Shown here: one piece after another, positions 56,159-64,000 of the stretch
How the letters are laid out: each line of letters begins with the position of its first letter
How positions within the stretch are numbered: the stretch's first letter is position 1
From: Streptomyces kronopolitis
GTDB taxonomy: Bacteria; Actinomycetota; Actinomycetes; Streptomycetales; Streptomycetaceae
Direction of reading: 5' to 3'
NCBI RefSeq assembly: GCF_014646275.1
Contig: NZ_BMND01000010.1
Span: forward strand, 1 to 64,000
DNA: 64,000 bases
Translations under genes and position numbers: made by a program
The notes under the pieces: model-generated
What the model was told of the DNA's origin: nothing
Database searches by the model: none
The model's input: only the letters and a program-made list of their open reading frames with translations

Positions 56159-57119
56159 CACGGTGTCCCTCGGTCGGTGTCCGGCCCGAGACGATCCGGG
56201 CGATGTTGCGCAGGGCGACGGACCCGGGCGCGAGGTAGTCGCTGTGGCCGCCGTCCCCGGCCGCGAAGACCCGCGCCCCGAAGGCATCCGACATCGGGTC
56301 GGTGCCCAACCCGAGGGTGGCGAAGGGCAGCCGCAGCCGGCCGTGCGGCACATGGGCGATCCAGTCGTCCGCGCCCCGGCCGGCCCAGATGGTTGCCCGG
56401 GTGCGCAGGGCGGAGGCGCTCTCGGCCCCGGCGCCGGGGCTGCCGTACAGCACGAGGTTGGTCACCGGCAGCCCCGGCGCGGCGCGGCCGCAGACCACCG
56501 ACCCGTAGGAGTGGCACAGCACCGAGATCCGGGCCGCGGGCCGCAGCGCCGCCATGTCGGCAAGGAACGCGCGGAGTTGCGGCGCGGCCGAGTCGGCGAG
56601 CCCGGTCGTCAGCACGTCGGGGCTCACCGTGCCCGGCGTCGGGTACCCGAGCCAGGCGACCACGGCGGTGCGGGCGTCCAGCGTCCGCCGCAGCGCCGCC
56701 GCCCCCTTCAGGAACCGCCCGTAGGTGTCGAGGTTGGTGTCCGAACCCGGTACCAGGACGGCGATCCGCTCGGCTCGCGCCAGATCGCCGAGGACCTCGG
56801 CGGTGCGGCCCCCGCCGCGGCCGTCGAAGGACAGGAACTGCCGCTCGGGGCCCGCCATCCGGCGCAGCGCCCGGGCCCGTGCCAGGTCGCCGTGGCCCTC
56901 GGCCATCCGGGCCGCCGCGCGGATGCCGGCCCGGTTGACCTCATAGCGCCCGGCGAGGGCGCCGGGCCCGGCGGTCCGCAACGGGGCGAGGGCCACCGGC
57001 GCGGGCGCCGGGACGGCCGCGGGGCGGGCCGCGCCGGACACGGGCACGGCCACCGAGGCCGCCACGAGCGCGGCGAGCAGGGTACGCAGCAGTCGGCCGC
57101 TGCGCGGGCGGGACGCCAT
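56151..57119 (-). CDS. Secreted alpha/beta-hydrolase (DUF1023-like)
   Basis: A 322-residue exported hydrolase. After a signal peptide (cleavage around AARPAAVP, about 30-36) comes an alpha/beta-hydrolase fold with the nucleophile elbow LCHSYGSVVCG; a downstream acid and the histidine in GGHSDYLAPG complete a plausible Ser-Asp-His triad. The type is the DUF1023/TAP-like hydrolases of actinobacteria, often esterases with unknown substrates. ATG 57119 has GGAAGGA upstream. It is first in a four-gene operon with the acyltransferase, histidine kinase and response regulator. Confidence 0.85.
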   Translation of the reverse strand: MASRPRSGRLLRTLLAALVAASVAVPVSGAARPAAVPAPAPVALAPLRTAGPGALAGRYEVNRAGIRAAARMAEGHGDLARARALRRMAGPERQFLSFDGRGGGRTAEVLGDLARAERIAVLVPGSDTNLDTYGRFLKGAAALRRTLDARTAVVAWLGYPTPGTVSPDVLTTGLADSAAPQLRAFLADMAALRPAARISVLCHSYGSVVCGRAAPGLPVTNLVLYGSPGAGAESASALRTRATIWAGRGADDWIAHVPHGRLRLPFATLGLGTDPMSDAFGARVFAAGDGGHSDYLAPGSVALRNIARIVSGRTPTEGHRDA

Positions 57120-57500
57120 GGGATCGGTCCTTCCGTCACGGAAGCCGTCGTGCTTCCGGGACGCACGCTATGAAGCACACCGGTTGGTCCACGTCCCGCC
57201 CCGGAGCGCACTTCCCGCCTAACTCTCAAGTACTAGGGGTAGGGGGCGGCGGCCCCCGAACGGACGGCGCCCGGCGGCCCGGTGCGGCCCGGCCCGCACC
57301 CCGGGACCGGCGCCCGCGGACGGCGGCGGCTGCCGCCGTTGGTGTCAGAGGGGCCCGGCGCCGTGCGTGGTGTGTGGAGTGAGCGGGCGGGGGAGTGCAG
57401 GGTCGGCGTGGGCATCGGTGCGGTGCCCGGCCGGAACCGCACGGCCGGGCGCGGCCCTGCCGGGGGCGGCCGGTGGAGCGCGAGGCGAAGGGCGTGAGTC
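57120..57500. other. 381-bp divergent region before the ACP/carotenoid operon
   Basis: No gene is supported. It holds the upstream regions of the hydrolase operon (minus) and the thioesterase operon (plus). On the minus strand TAGCGT near 57166-57171 is a possible -10. The sequence CTCTCAAGTACTAGGGG near 57222-57238 contains an AGTACT centre and could be part of a regulator site. The rest is GC-rich without clear signals. Confidence 0.4.
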
Positions 57501-58316
57501 ATGGGTGTCGGTGGCACACACGGGTCGACCACGGTGCCGGCCGCGGCGTCGGCGGTGCCCGAACGCGTGGTGCTGGCCGCCCGCCCGCAGGCGTCGCTGC
57601 GGCTCTACGCCCTGCCGCCCGCCGGGGCCGGCCCGGAGTGCTATCTGCGGTGGGCGCCGCTGCTGCCGCCCTGGGTCGAGCTGTGTTCCGTGGCACTGCC
57701 CGGCCGCGGCACCCGCGCCGGGGAGCCGTCGCTCACCGATCCCGCCTATCTGAGCGCCCGGCTGGCCGCGGTGCTCGACGACTGGACCGACCCCCGGCCG
57801 TACGCGGTCTTCGGCCACAGCGCGGGCGCGCTGCTGGGCTACGAGGCGATCCGCCATCTGCGACGCACCCACGGCCGCCCGCCCGCGCTGCTCGCGGTGT
57901 CCTCGCTGTCGGCGCCGCACCTCGACGCCTACACCGCGGACCTGCCGCCCCGTCTGACGGCCGGCCTCGCGGGCCTGGACGAACTCGTCGGCCCGATCCC
58001 CGAGCAACTGCTCGCCGACGCCCGCCTGATGGCCGCGGCCTGCACCCCGCTGCTGGCCGACCTGCTGCTGCTCCTGCACTACCGGCACCACCCGGAGCCG
58101 CCCCTCCCGGTGCCCCTGGTGCTCTACGGCGGCGAGCACGACCCGGTCACCGGCCCGCGCCAGCTCCAGGCCTGGAACGACCTGGTCACCACCCCCGCCG
58201 ACGTGCACCTCTTCCCCGGCGGGCACAACTACCCGCAGACGGCGGCCAAGGAGCTGGTCGGGCACCTCACCGGCGTCCTCGGCACGGTCGCCCGCCGCCC
58301 GGTGGCCACGGCATGA
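57501..58316 (+). CDS. Type II thioesterase
   Basis: A 271-residue alpha/beta-hydrolase thioesterase of the TEII type that accompanies polyketide and nonribosomal synthetases and removes stalled acyl groups from carrier proteins. The nucleophile motif is GHSAGA with Ser107; the N-terminal segment LRLYALPPAGAGPECYLRW and the C-terminal GGHNYP histidine are typical. ATG 57501 begins the operon; its ribosome binding site is weak. The TGA overlaps the transporter start (ATGA). It fits with the ACP and ketosynthase further down the operon. Confidence 0.9.
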   Translation: MGVGGTHGSTTVPAAASAVPERVVLAARPQASLRLYALPPAGAGPECYLRWAPLLPPWVELCSVALPGRGTRAGEPSLTDPAYLSARLAAVLDDWTDPRPYAVFGHSAGALLGYEAIRHLRRTHGRPPALLAVSSLSAPHLDAYTADLPPRLTAGLAGLDELVGPIPEQLLADARLMAAACTPLLADLLLLLHYRHHPEPPLPVPLVLYGGEHDPVTGPRQLQAWNDLVTTPADVHLFPGGHNYPQTAAKELVGHLTGVLGTVARRPVATA

Positions 58317-59887
58317 CGGCCACCGGGCGGGCCGGCGCCCGGCGCACGGGCGCGGCCGCCGTGGTGTGCCTCGGGCTGTTCATGCTCGGCCTGGATCTGA
58401 CCGTCCTCAACGTCGCCGTCCCCGGCCTCCAGGGCGACCTCGACACCTCCACCGCGCAGGTGCAGTGGATCGTGGACGGCTACGCCGTCGTCCTGGGGGG
58501 CACGGTGCTCGCCGTGGGCGCCTTCACCGACGCGTGGGGCCGGCGCCGCTCCTTCGTCTGCGGAGTGGCGGTCTGCGCGGGCGCCTCACTTGTGGGCGCG
58601 CTGGCCGGCCACCCCGGGCAGGTGATCGCTGCCCGCTGCGTCATGGGAGCCGGGGCCGCGCTGCTGATGCCGGCGACCCTGGCGGTCCTCCACCACCTGT
58701 TCCCCGAACCCCGGCTGCGCGGCCGGGCGATCGCCGCGTGGGCCGCGGTCGGCGGCATGGGGGGCCTGTGCGGTCCGGTCATCGGGGGCTGGCTGGTGGA
58801 GCACTTCTCCTGGCGCGCCGCCTTCTGGATCAATCTGCCCCTGGCCGGCGTCCTCGTCGTCCTCGCCCTGGCGCTGGTGCCCGAGTCCCGCACGGTGCGG
58901 CGCGCCGGCTTCGACGTGCCCGGCGCCGTGCTGTCCGCCGCGGGGCTGCTGGCGCTGGTGTGGTCGCTGACCGAGAGCCCGCACCGCGGCTGGACCAGCC
59001 CGGCGGCGCTGACCGGATTCACCGCCGCCGCGCTGCTGCTGGCCGCCTTCGTCGTCCATCAGCTGCGCACGCCCGCCCCCATGCTGCCGCTGGCGCTGCT
59101 GCGGGTGCCGGGCATCGGAGTGGCGGCGGCGGCCCTGGCGTTGATGTCCTTCGCCATGTTCGGGGCGCTGTTCGTGCTGACCCTCTACCTCCAGGGCGTG
59201 CTCGGCTTCAGCCCCTGGCAGGCCGGTCTGCGGACGCTGCCGCTGCCGGGCGGACTGGCCCTCGGCGCCGGCTGCGCCGTCCCCCTGCGGAACCGGCTGG
59301 GCGGACGGGTCCCCGTCGTCGCCGGACTGACCCTGGTCTCGGCCGGCTTCGCCGTCCTGGCCGCCACCGCATCCGACTCCGGCTATCCGCACTGCGCGGC
59401 CTTCCAGCTGATCGCGGGCGTCGGCGCGGGCCTCGTCGCGGCGGCGGCCACCGAGTCGGTGATGGGCTCGGTCGCCACCGAACGGGCCGGTCTCGGCTCG
59501 GCCATCAACGACGCCACCCGGCAGGTCGGCTCCGCCCTCGGCGTGGCCGTCCAGGGCTCCCTGCTCGCGGCCGTCTTCACCGCCCGGTTCCGTACGTCCC
59601 TGACGGGCCTGCACGCCCCCGCGGGCGTGACGGCGGCGGCCGAGCACAGCATGCTGTCCGTCCCGGCACAGGCGCGGCAGCTTCCCCCGGCGCTGCGTGC
59701 CGGGGTGCTGTCCGCCGCCCGCGCTGCCTTCACCGACGCGATGACGCTCACCGCCGTCGTCGCCGGAGCGGTCACCCTGCTCACCGCCGCGGCGGCCGCC
59801 CGCTGGCTCGGCAGGCCGCCCCGTCCCGATGACGCGCACGAGGCCGCACCTGCGCCCGCCGCGCCCGCCCTGGCCGCGGACCGGTGA
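58313..59887 (+). CDS. DHA2-family MFS exporter (14 helices)
   Basis: A 524-residue transporter of the DHA2 drug/H+ antiporter family. The first helix has the family motif LFMLGLDLTVLNVAVPGLQG and the loop after helix 2 has DAWGRRRSFVCG; fourteen hydrophobic segments can be counted. It likely exports the product of this operon or gives self-resistance. ATG 58313 overlaps the thioesterase stop (ATGA). A 286-bp gap without a gene follows before the ACP. Confidence 0.9.
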   Translation: MTATGRAGARRTGAAAVVCLGLFMLGLDLTVLNVAVPGLQGDLDTSTAQVQWIVDGYAVVLGGTVLAVGAFTDAWGRRRSFVCGVAVCAGASLVGALAGHPGQVIAARCVMGAGAALLMPATLAVLHHLFPEPRLRGRAIAAWAAVGGMGGLCGPVIGGWLVEHFSWRAAFWINLPLAGVLVVLALALVPESRTVRRAGFDVPGAVLSAAGLLALVWSLTESPHRGWTSPAALTGFTAAALLLAAFVVHQLRTPAPMLPLALLRVPGIGVAAAALALMSFAMFGALFVLTLYLQGVLGFSPWQAGLRTLPLPGGLALGAGCAVPLRNRLGGRVPVVAGLTLVSAGFAVLAATASDSGYPHCAAFQLIAGVGAGLVAAAATESVMGSVATERAGLGSAINDATRQVGSALGVAVQGSLLAAVFTARFRTSLTGLHAPAGVTAAAEHSMLSVPAQARQLPPALRAGVLSAARAAFTDAMTLTAVVAGAVTLLTAAAAARWLGRPPRPDDAHEAAPAPAAPALAADR

Positions 59888-60173
59888 CGCATACCCGCGC
59901 CACCGGGCGCGGAGCCACTCGTTCGGCGGTGCCTTCACGCCCCGCCCCCGGGGACCCGGTCGGCGACAGTGGAAGGCGCGCCGACCGACCCCCGCGCACC
60001 GCCCGCGGTGCCGCCCGCCCGTCCGGAGCCGCGATGCCGCACCCCGTCCGCGTCCGCCCGGCCCCCGCCCGCGCACGGACACCGGAGGCCGGTCCGCACC
60101 GGCGTCCCGCGCCCGGCGGCACCGCGGCCGGGACCCGCGGCCGGCACCGTCCCGTCCACCGAAGGAGTCACCC

Positions 60174-60467
60174 GTGCCCACCAGTACCGAGCTGATCACC
60201 ACCACCCTCACCGAGACCTTCGACCTCGACCCGTCCGAGGTCACCCCCGAGCGCACCTTCGAGGAACTGGGCATGGACTCCCTCGCCCTGGTCGAGATGG
60301 GGCTGATGCTCCAGGAGCGCACCGGGGTGACGCTGAACGACGTGCCGCTGCACACGACCATCGGCGGGCTGGCGGCCCTCATCGACCGCGCCGAGGCCGA
60401 GCGCTCCGAGGCCGACCGGTCCGGGGCCGACCGGGCGCTGACGGCCGCGCCGAACAGCACCCGCTGA
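60174..60467 (+). CDS. Acyl carrier protein
   Basis: A 97-residue stand-alone acyl carrier protein. The phosphopantetheine serine is Ser36 in ELGMDSLALVEMG, with acidic helices on each side; the C-terminal tail (after about 75) is Ala/Arg-rich and non-conserved. GTG 60174 has GAAGGAG about six bases upstream. Its stop overlaps the ketosynthase start (TGATG). It should carry the acyl chain elongated by the adjacent ketosynthase, and be proofread by the thioesterase. Confidence 0.92.
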   Translation: MPTSTELITTTLTETFDLDPSEVTPERTFEELGMDSLALVEMGLMLQERTGVTLNDVPLHTTIGGLAALIDRAEAERSEADRSGADRALTAAPNSTR

Positions 60468-61696
60468 TGCCCGGCCCCTGCCGCGAGGTCGCCGTCACCG
60501 GGCTGGGCGTCGTCAGCCCGGCCGGTATCGGCGCCCGGGCCACCTGGGACGAGCTGCTCACCGGCCGGTCCACCGCCGCCCGGGACCCGGAGCTGGCGGG
60601 CCTGCCGGTGGACATCTCGTGCCAGGTGCCGGACTTCGACACCGCGCGGCTGGTCGGCCGGAAGGCCGCCTGGCGGCTGGACCGCTTCGTCGCCATGGCC
60701 CTCCTCGCCGCCCGGCACGCCGTCGCCGACGCCGGCCTGGTCCCCGGCGAGTGGGACGCCGCCCGGGTCGGCGTGGTCATCGGGACGGGAACGGCCAGCA
60801 TGGAGCGCTACGTCGGCGAGTTCGCCAAGCTCGCGGCCGGCCGCCCGCTGGACATCTCGCCGCTCGCCGTCACCCGCAGCGTGCCCAACATGGCCGCCGC
60901 CGAGATCGCCCTCGACCTGACGGCCAAGGGCCCCAACTTCGCGGTGTCCACCGCCTGTGCCTCCGGCAGCAGCGCGCTGGGCGTCGCCCGCGATCTGCTG
61001 CGCGCCGGGAGCTGCGACCTCGTGCTGGCCGGCGGCGCGGAGTCGGCCCGCCACCCCATCCCCGCCGCCTGCTTCCATCGCATGGGCGCCCTCTCCGCAC
61101 GCGTCGCCGACCCGGCGGGCGCCTGCCGCCCGTTCGACGGCGCCCGCGACGGCTTCGTGCTCTCCGAGGGCGCCGCCGTCCTGGTCCTGGAACACCCCGA
61201 GCACGCCCGGGCCCGCGGCGCCCGCCCGCGGGCGCAGCTCGCCGGCTACGGGGCGACCTGCGACGCCTACCACTACGCCGCCCCCGACCCGGACGGCCGG
61301 GGCGCCGCGGCGGCCCTCACCGCCGCCCTGGCGGACGCCGGTCTGGCGCCGGGGGACATCGACCACGTCAACGCGCACGGCACCGGCACCCGGCTGAACG
61401 ACCTGGCCGAGGCCAGGGCCCTGCGGTCGGTCTTCCGCGCGCCGCCCGCCGTCACCTCCCTCAAGGGCGCCCTGGGCCACGCCATCGGCGCGGCCGGTGC
61501 CATCGAGGCGGCCGTCACCGTCATGAGCCTTCAGGAGTCCTGCATCCCGCCCACCGCCAACCACGAGGACCGCGACCTCGACATCGACCTGGACATCGTG
61601 GCCAAGGCCCCGCGCCGCACCCCGCTGTCCGCCGCCGCCAGTACGTCCTTCGGCTTCGGCGGCCAGAACGCCGCACTCGTCTTCCGGGCCGTCTGA
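60467..61696 (+). CDS. Beta-ketoacyl-ACP synthase (FabF-like)
   Basis: A 409-residue condensing enzyme of the KAS II/FabF type. The Cys-His-His triad is complete: Cys164 in [10 protein letters not shown], His304 in VNAHGTGT and His338 in [10 protein letters not shown]. It should extend an acyl-ACP by two carbons from malonyl-ACP. Its position between ACP and carotenoid genes, without reductase or dehydratase genes in sight, suggests dedicated use in a specialised acyl chain rather than primary fatty-acid synthesis. ATG 60467 overlaps the ACP stop by one base. Confidence 0.92.
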   Translation: MPGPCREVAVTGLGVVSPAGIGARATWDELLTGRSTAARDPELAGLPVDISCQVPDFDTARLVGRKAAWRLDRFVAMALLAARHAVADAGLVPGEWDAARVGVVIGTGTASMERYVGEFAKLAAGRPLDISPLAVTRSVPNMAAAEIALDLTAKGPNFAVSTACASGSSALGVARDLLRAGSCDLVLAGGAESARHPIPAACFHRMGALSARVADPAGACRPFDGARDGFVLSEGAAVLVLEHPEHARARGARPRAQLAGYGATCDAYHYAAPDPDGRGAAAALTAALADAGLAPGDIDHVNAHGTGTRLNDLAEARALRSVFRAPPAVTSLKGALGHAIGAAGAIEAAVTVMSLQESCIPPTANHEDRDLDIDLDIVAKAPRRTPLSAAASTSFGFGGQNAALVFRAV

Positions 61697-61770
61697 CCAC
61701 CGCTCAACCCGCCGCACCGGACCGCTGTTCCACCCCTCGTCCCGACCCGCCGCGCCGAACGGAGCGCCGT

Positions 61771-63306
61771 ATGAGAGCCGTCCCGGGCCGCACCGACCAC
61801 GTGGTGGTGGTCGGCGCCGGACTCTCCGGACTGTCCGCCGCCCTGCATCTGCTCGGCGCCGGCCGCCGGGTGACCGTCGTCGAGAGCGAGGAGCGGCCCG
61901 GCGGCCGGGCCGGCCGGATCGAGCGCAACGGCTACCGCATGGACACCGGCCCCACCGTGCTGACCATGCCCGACCTCCTCGACGAGGCGTTCGCCGCGGT
62001 CGGCGAACGCCTCACCGACCGGCTCACCCTGCGGGCCCTGCACCCCGCCTACCTCGCCCGCTTCGCCGACGGCAGCGAACTGGCGGTGCACACCGACCCG
62101 GAGGCGATGGAGACCGAGGTCGAACGGTTCGCCGGCGCCCGGGCAGCCCACGGCTACCGCCGGCTGCGCCACTGGCTCCGGCAGATGTACGACGTCCAGC
62201 GGCACCGCTTCATCGACACCAACTTCGACTCGCCCCTCCAACTGCTCCACCCCGACCTGGTGCGGCTCGCCGCCCTCGGCGGGTTCGGCCGCCTCGACGC
62301 CCGGATCGGCCGCTTCCTGCCCGACCCGCGGCTGCGCCGGGTCTTCTCCTTCCAGGCGCTGTACGCCGGGGTGCCGCCGGCCCGCGCCCTCGCCGCCTAC
62401 GCCGTCATCGCCTACATGGACACCATCGCCGGGGTGTACTTCCCCCAAGGCGGCATGCACGCCGTGCCCGAGGCGATGGCCCAGGCCGCCGCGGACGCCG
62501 GCGCCGCCTTCCGCTACGGCCAGCCGGTGACCCGCCTGGAGCGCGCCGGCGACCGGATCACCGCCGTGCTCACCGCGCACGAGCGGATCCCCTGCGACGC
62601 GGTGGTGCTCACCCCGGATCTGCCCGTCGTCCACCGGCTGCTCGGCCGCCGGCCGCGACGCCCGCTGCCCCTGCGCCACGCGCCGTCCGCGGTGATCCTG
62701 CACGCCGGCACCGACCGGACCTGGCCGCAGCTGGCGCACCACACGCTCTCCTTCGGGGCCGCCTGGGAGCGCACCTTCGACGAACTCACCCGCACCGGCC
62801 GGCTGATGAGCGACCCCTCCCTGCTGCTCACCCGCCCCACCGCCACCGACCCGCAACTCGCCCCGCCCGGCCGCCACCTGCACTACATCCTGGCGCCCTG
62901 CCCCAACACCGAGACCGGCCCCGGCGCCCGCACCTGGCACGACCTCGCCCCCCGCTACCGCGACAGCCTGCTCGCCGTGCTGGAGCGCCGCGGACTCACC
63001 GGCATCGGCGCCGCCATCGAGGAGCAGCACCTGGTCACCCCGGCCGACTGGACCGCCCAGGGACTCGCCGCCGGCACCCCGTTCTCCGTCGCCCACACCT
63101 TCGCGCAGACCGGGCCCTTCCGCCCCCGCAACCTCGTGCGCGGCACCGAGAACGCCGTGCTCGCGGGCTGCGGCACCACCCCGGGCGTCGGCATCCCCAC
63201 CGTCCTGCTCTCCGGCAAGCTCGCCGCCGCCCGGATCACCGGACTCCGGCCGCCCCGCCGCGCCCCCGGCCCGTTCCGCCCCGCGAAGAGAGGCATCCCG
63301 GTATGA
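61771..63306 (+). CDS. crtI: Phytoene desaturase-like carotenoid enzyme
   Basis: A 511-residue FAD-dependent desaturase of the CrtI type. The dinucleotide-binding motif [20 protein letters not shown] follows the N-terminus, [20 protein letters not shown] continues the fold, and the C-terminal FAD segment [15 protein letters not shown] is intact. It introduces double bases of unsaturation, that is, double bonds into phytoene, to give a coloured polyene such as lycopene. ATG 61771 is preceded by GGAG. Its TGA overlaps the phytoene synthase start (ATGA). No crtE gene is visible in the window, so the C20 precursor gene is elsewhere or downstream. Confidence 0.9.
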   Translation: MRAVPGRTDHVVVVGAGLSGLSAALHLLGAGRRVTVVESEERPGGRAGRIERNGYRMDTGPTVLTMPDLLDEAFAAVGERLTDRLTLRALHPAYLARFADGSELAVHTDPEAMETEVERFAGARAAHGYRRLRHWLRQMYDVQRHRFIDTNFDSPLQLLHPDLVRLAALGGFGRLDARIGRFLPDPRLRRVFSFQALYAGVPPARALAAYAVIAYMDTIAGVYFPQGGMHAVPEAMAQAAADAGAAFRYGQPVTRLERAGDRITAVLTAHERIPCDAVVLTPDLPVVHRLLGRRPRRPLPLRHAPSAVILHAGTDRTWPQLAHHTLSFGAAWERTFDELTRTGRLMSDPSLLLTRPTATDPQLAPPGRHLHYILAPCPNTETGPGARTWHDLAPRYRDSLLAVLERRGLTGIGAAIEEQHLVTPADWTAQGLAAGTPFSVAHTFAQTGPFRPRNLVRGTENAVLAGCGTTPGVGIPTVLLSGKLAAARITGLRPPRRAPGPFRPAKRGIPV

Positions 63307-64000
63307 CCGACCGCGAACTGGACGCCGCAGGTGTCACCGACCCGCTCCTGCGCGACGCCTACGCCCACTGCCGCCGGCTCAACGCCCGGCACGGCAAGAC
63401 CTACTTCCTCGCCACCCGGCTGCTGCCCGCGTCCCGCCGCCCGGCCGTCCATGCCCTGTACGGCTTCGCCCGCTGGGCCGACGACCTCGTCGACGAGCCC
63501 GGCGCCGGCCGCACCACCGACGGCCGCGCCGCCGCGCTCGACGCCCTGCGGCAGTGCCTGGAGGACGGCCTGCGCGGCGCCCCGACCACCGAGCCCGTGG
63601 TGCGGGCGGTGGTGCACACCGCCGCCCGGTACGGCATCGACCACCGCCACTTCCTGGACTTCATGGCGTCCATGCGCAGCGATCTGACGGTGACGGACTA
63701 CCCCACCTACGCCGACCTGCGCCACTACATGCACGGCTCGGCCGCGGTGATGGGGCTCCAGATGCTGCCGGTGCTCGGCACGGTCGTCCCGCAGGAGGAG
63801 GCGGCGCCGCACGCCGCTGCCCTCGGCATCGCCTTCCAGCTCACCAACTTCCTGCGCGACGTGGGCGAGGACCTCGACCGGGGCCGGATCTACCTGCCCG
63901 CCGACCTGCTCGCGGCGAACGGCGTCGACCGCCACCTGCTGCGCTGGAGCCGGGACACCGGCGCCCGCGACCCGCGCATCACCGCGGCCCTGATGGCCGC
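63303..64000 (+). CDS. crtB: Phytoene/squalene synthase family protein (partial at window end)
   Basis: The first about 232 residues of a phytoene synthase, which joins two geranylgeranyl diphosphates. The two aspartate-rich motifs are visible: [13 protein letters not shown] (first DxxxD) and [18 protein letters not shown] (second). The opening [13 protein letters not shown] is the family start. ATG 63303 overlaps the crtI stop (ATGA). The C-terminus is outside the window, but the frame is open to the last base. Confidence 0.9.
   Translation, partial: MTDRELDAAGVTDPLLRDAYAHCRRLNARHGKTYFLATRLLPASRRPAVHALYGFARWADDLVDEPGAGRTTDGRAAALDALRQCLEDGLRGAPTTEPVVRAVVHTAARYGIDHRHFLDFMASMRSDLTVTDYPTYADLRHYMHGSAAVMGLQMLPVLGTVVPQEEAAPHAAALGIAFQLTNFLRDVGEDLDRGRIYLPADLLAANGVDRHLLRWSRDTGARDPRITAALMA

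Noticed and set aside
59888..60173. Possible extra gene between the DHA2 exporter and the ACP
   Set aside because: The open frame running through this stretch is Pro/Arg-rich and has no start signal; only the GAAGGAG site before the ACP is convincing.
58586..61717. Minus-strand open frame of over 1000 codons across the exporter, ACP and ketosynthase genes
   Set aside because: It crosses several real genes with intact motifs on the plus strand and the gaps between them, and shows no domain.

Overview
The window reads as a chromosomal segment of a Streptomyces-like actinomycete. GC content is very high, GTG starts and ATGA/GTGA gene overlaps are common, Tat lipoproteins and NarL- and TetR-type regulators are frequent, and rare TTA codons (read by the bldA tRNA in Streptomyces) fall in regulatory and surface-polysaccharide genes. 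I saw no tRNA, rRNA, CRISPR array or insertion sequence.

1-18.4 kb, specialised metabolism. A minus-strand NRPS locus runs from an MFS exporter (10612) through a free-standing condensation domain, a C-A-T protein, two A-T proteins and a C-domain protein cut by the window edge. A TetR gene and a divergent, secreted agmatine/peptidyl-arginine deiminase follow, with a palindromic operator between them. Next is a tightly coupled minus-strand operon: ATP-grasp ligase, a permuted PEP-synthase-like protein (phosphohistidine domain before the ATP domain, no PEP domain), an MFS transporter and an SAM methyltransferase. A divergent PAS-LuxR regulator with two TTA codons lies upstream of it. This operon is the best candidate here for an undescribed system.

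20-23.4 kb. A convergent pair of small secreted Asn/Gly-rich proteins shares a C(I/V)NGPV motif and is separated by two strong hairpins. A 15-bp tandem repeat and a two-gene malyl-CoA-lyase operon follow.

23.5-39.4 kb, an extracellular polysaccharide locus in several divergent and convergent units. It has an initiating undecaprenyl-phosphate sugar transferase, GDP-mannose dehydratase and GDP-fucose synthase, two GT4 glycosyltransferases, an O-acetyltransferase, Wzy-, Wzz- and Wzx-like proteins, a glycerol-phosphate cytidylyltransferase with a CDP-alcohol phosphotransferase, and two exported beta-rich proteins. Four of these genes carry TTA codons, and the Wzz-linked kinase domain has lost its ATP-binding motifs.

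39.6-57.1 kb, mostly housekeeping and regulation: AIM24 protein, RNase HI, VOC protein, UvrA paralogue, FUSC protein, DUF4232 protein, an epimerase with a TetR regulator, a quinone oxidoreductase, a degenerate kinase fused to a LuxR domain, a SnoaL/MarR pair with twin operators, and an operon of secreted hydrolase, membrane acyltransferase, histidine kinase and response regulator.

57.5-64 kb. A plus-strand operon of type II thioesterase, DHA2 exporter, acyl carrier protein and ketosynthase runs directly into phytoene desaturase and phytoene synthase (cut by the window end), suggesting a hybrid fatty-acyl/polyketide and carotenoid pathway.
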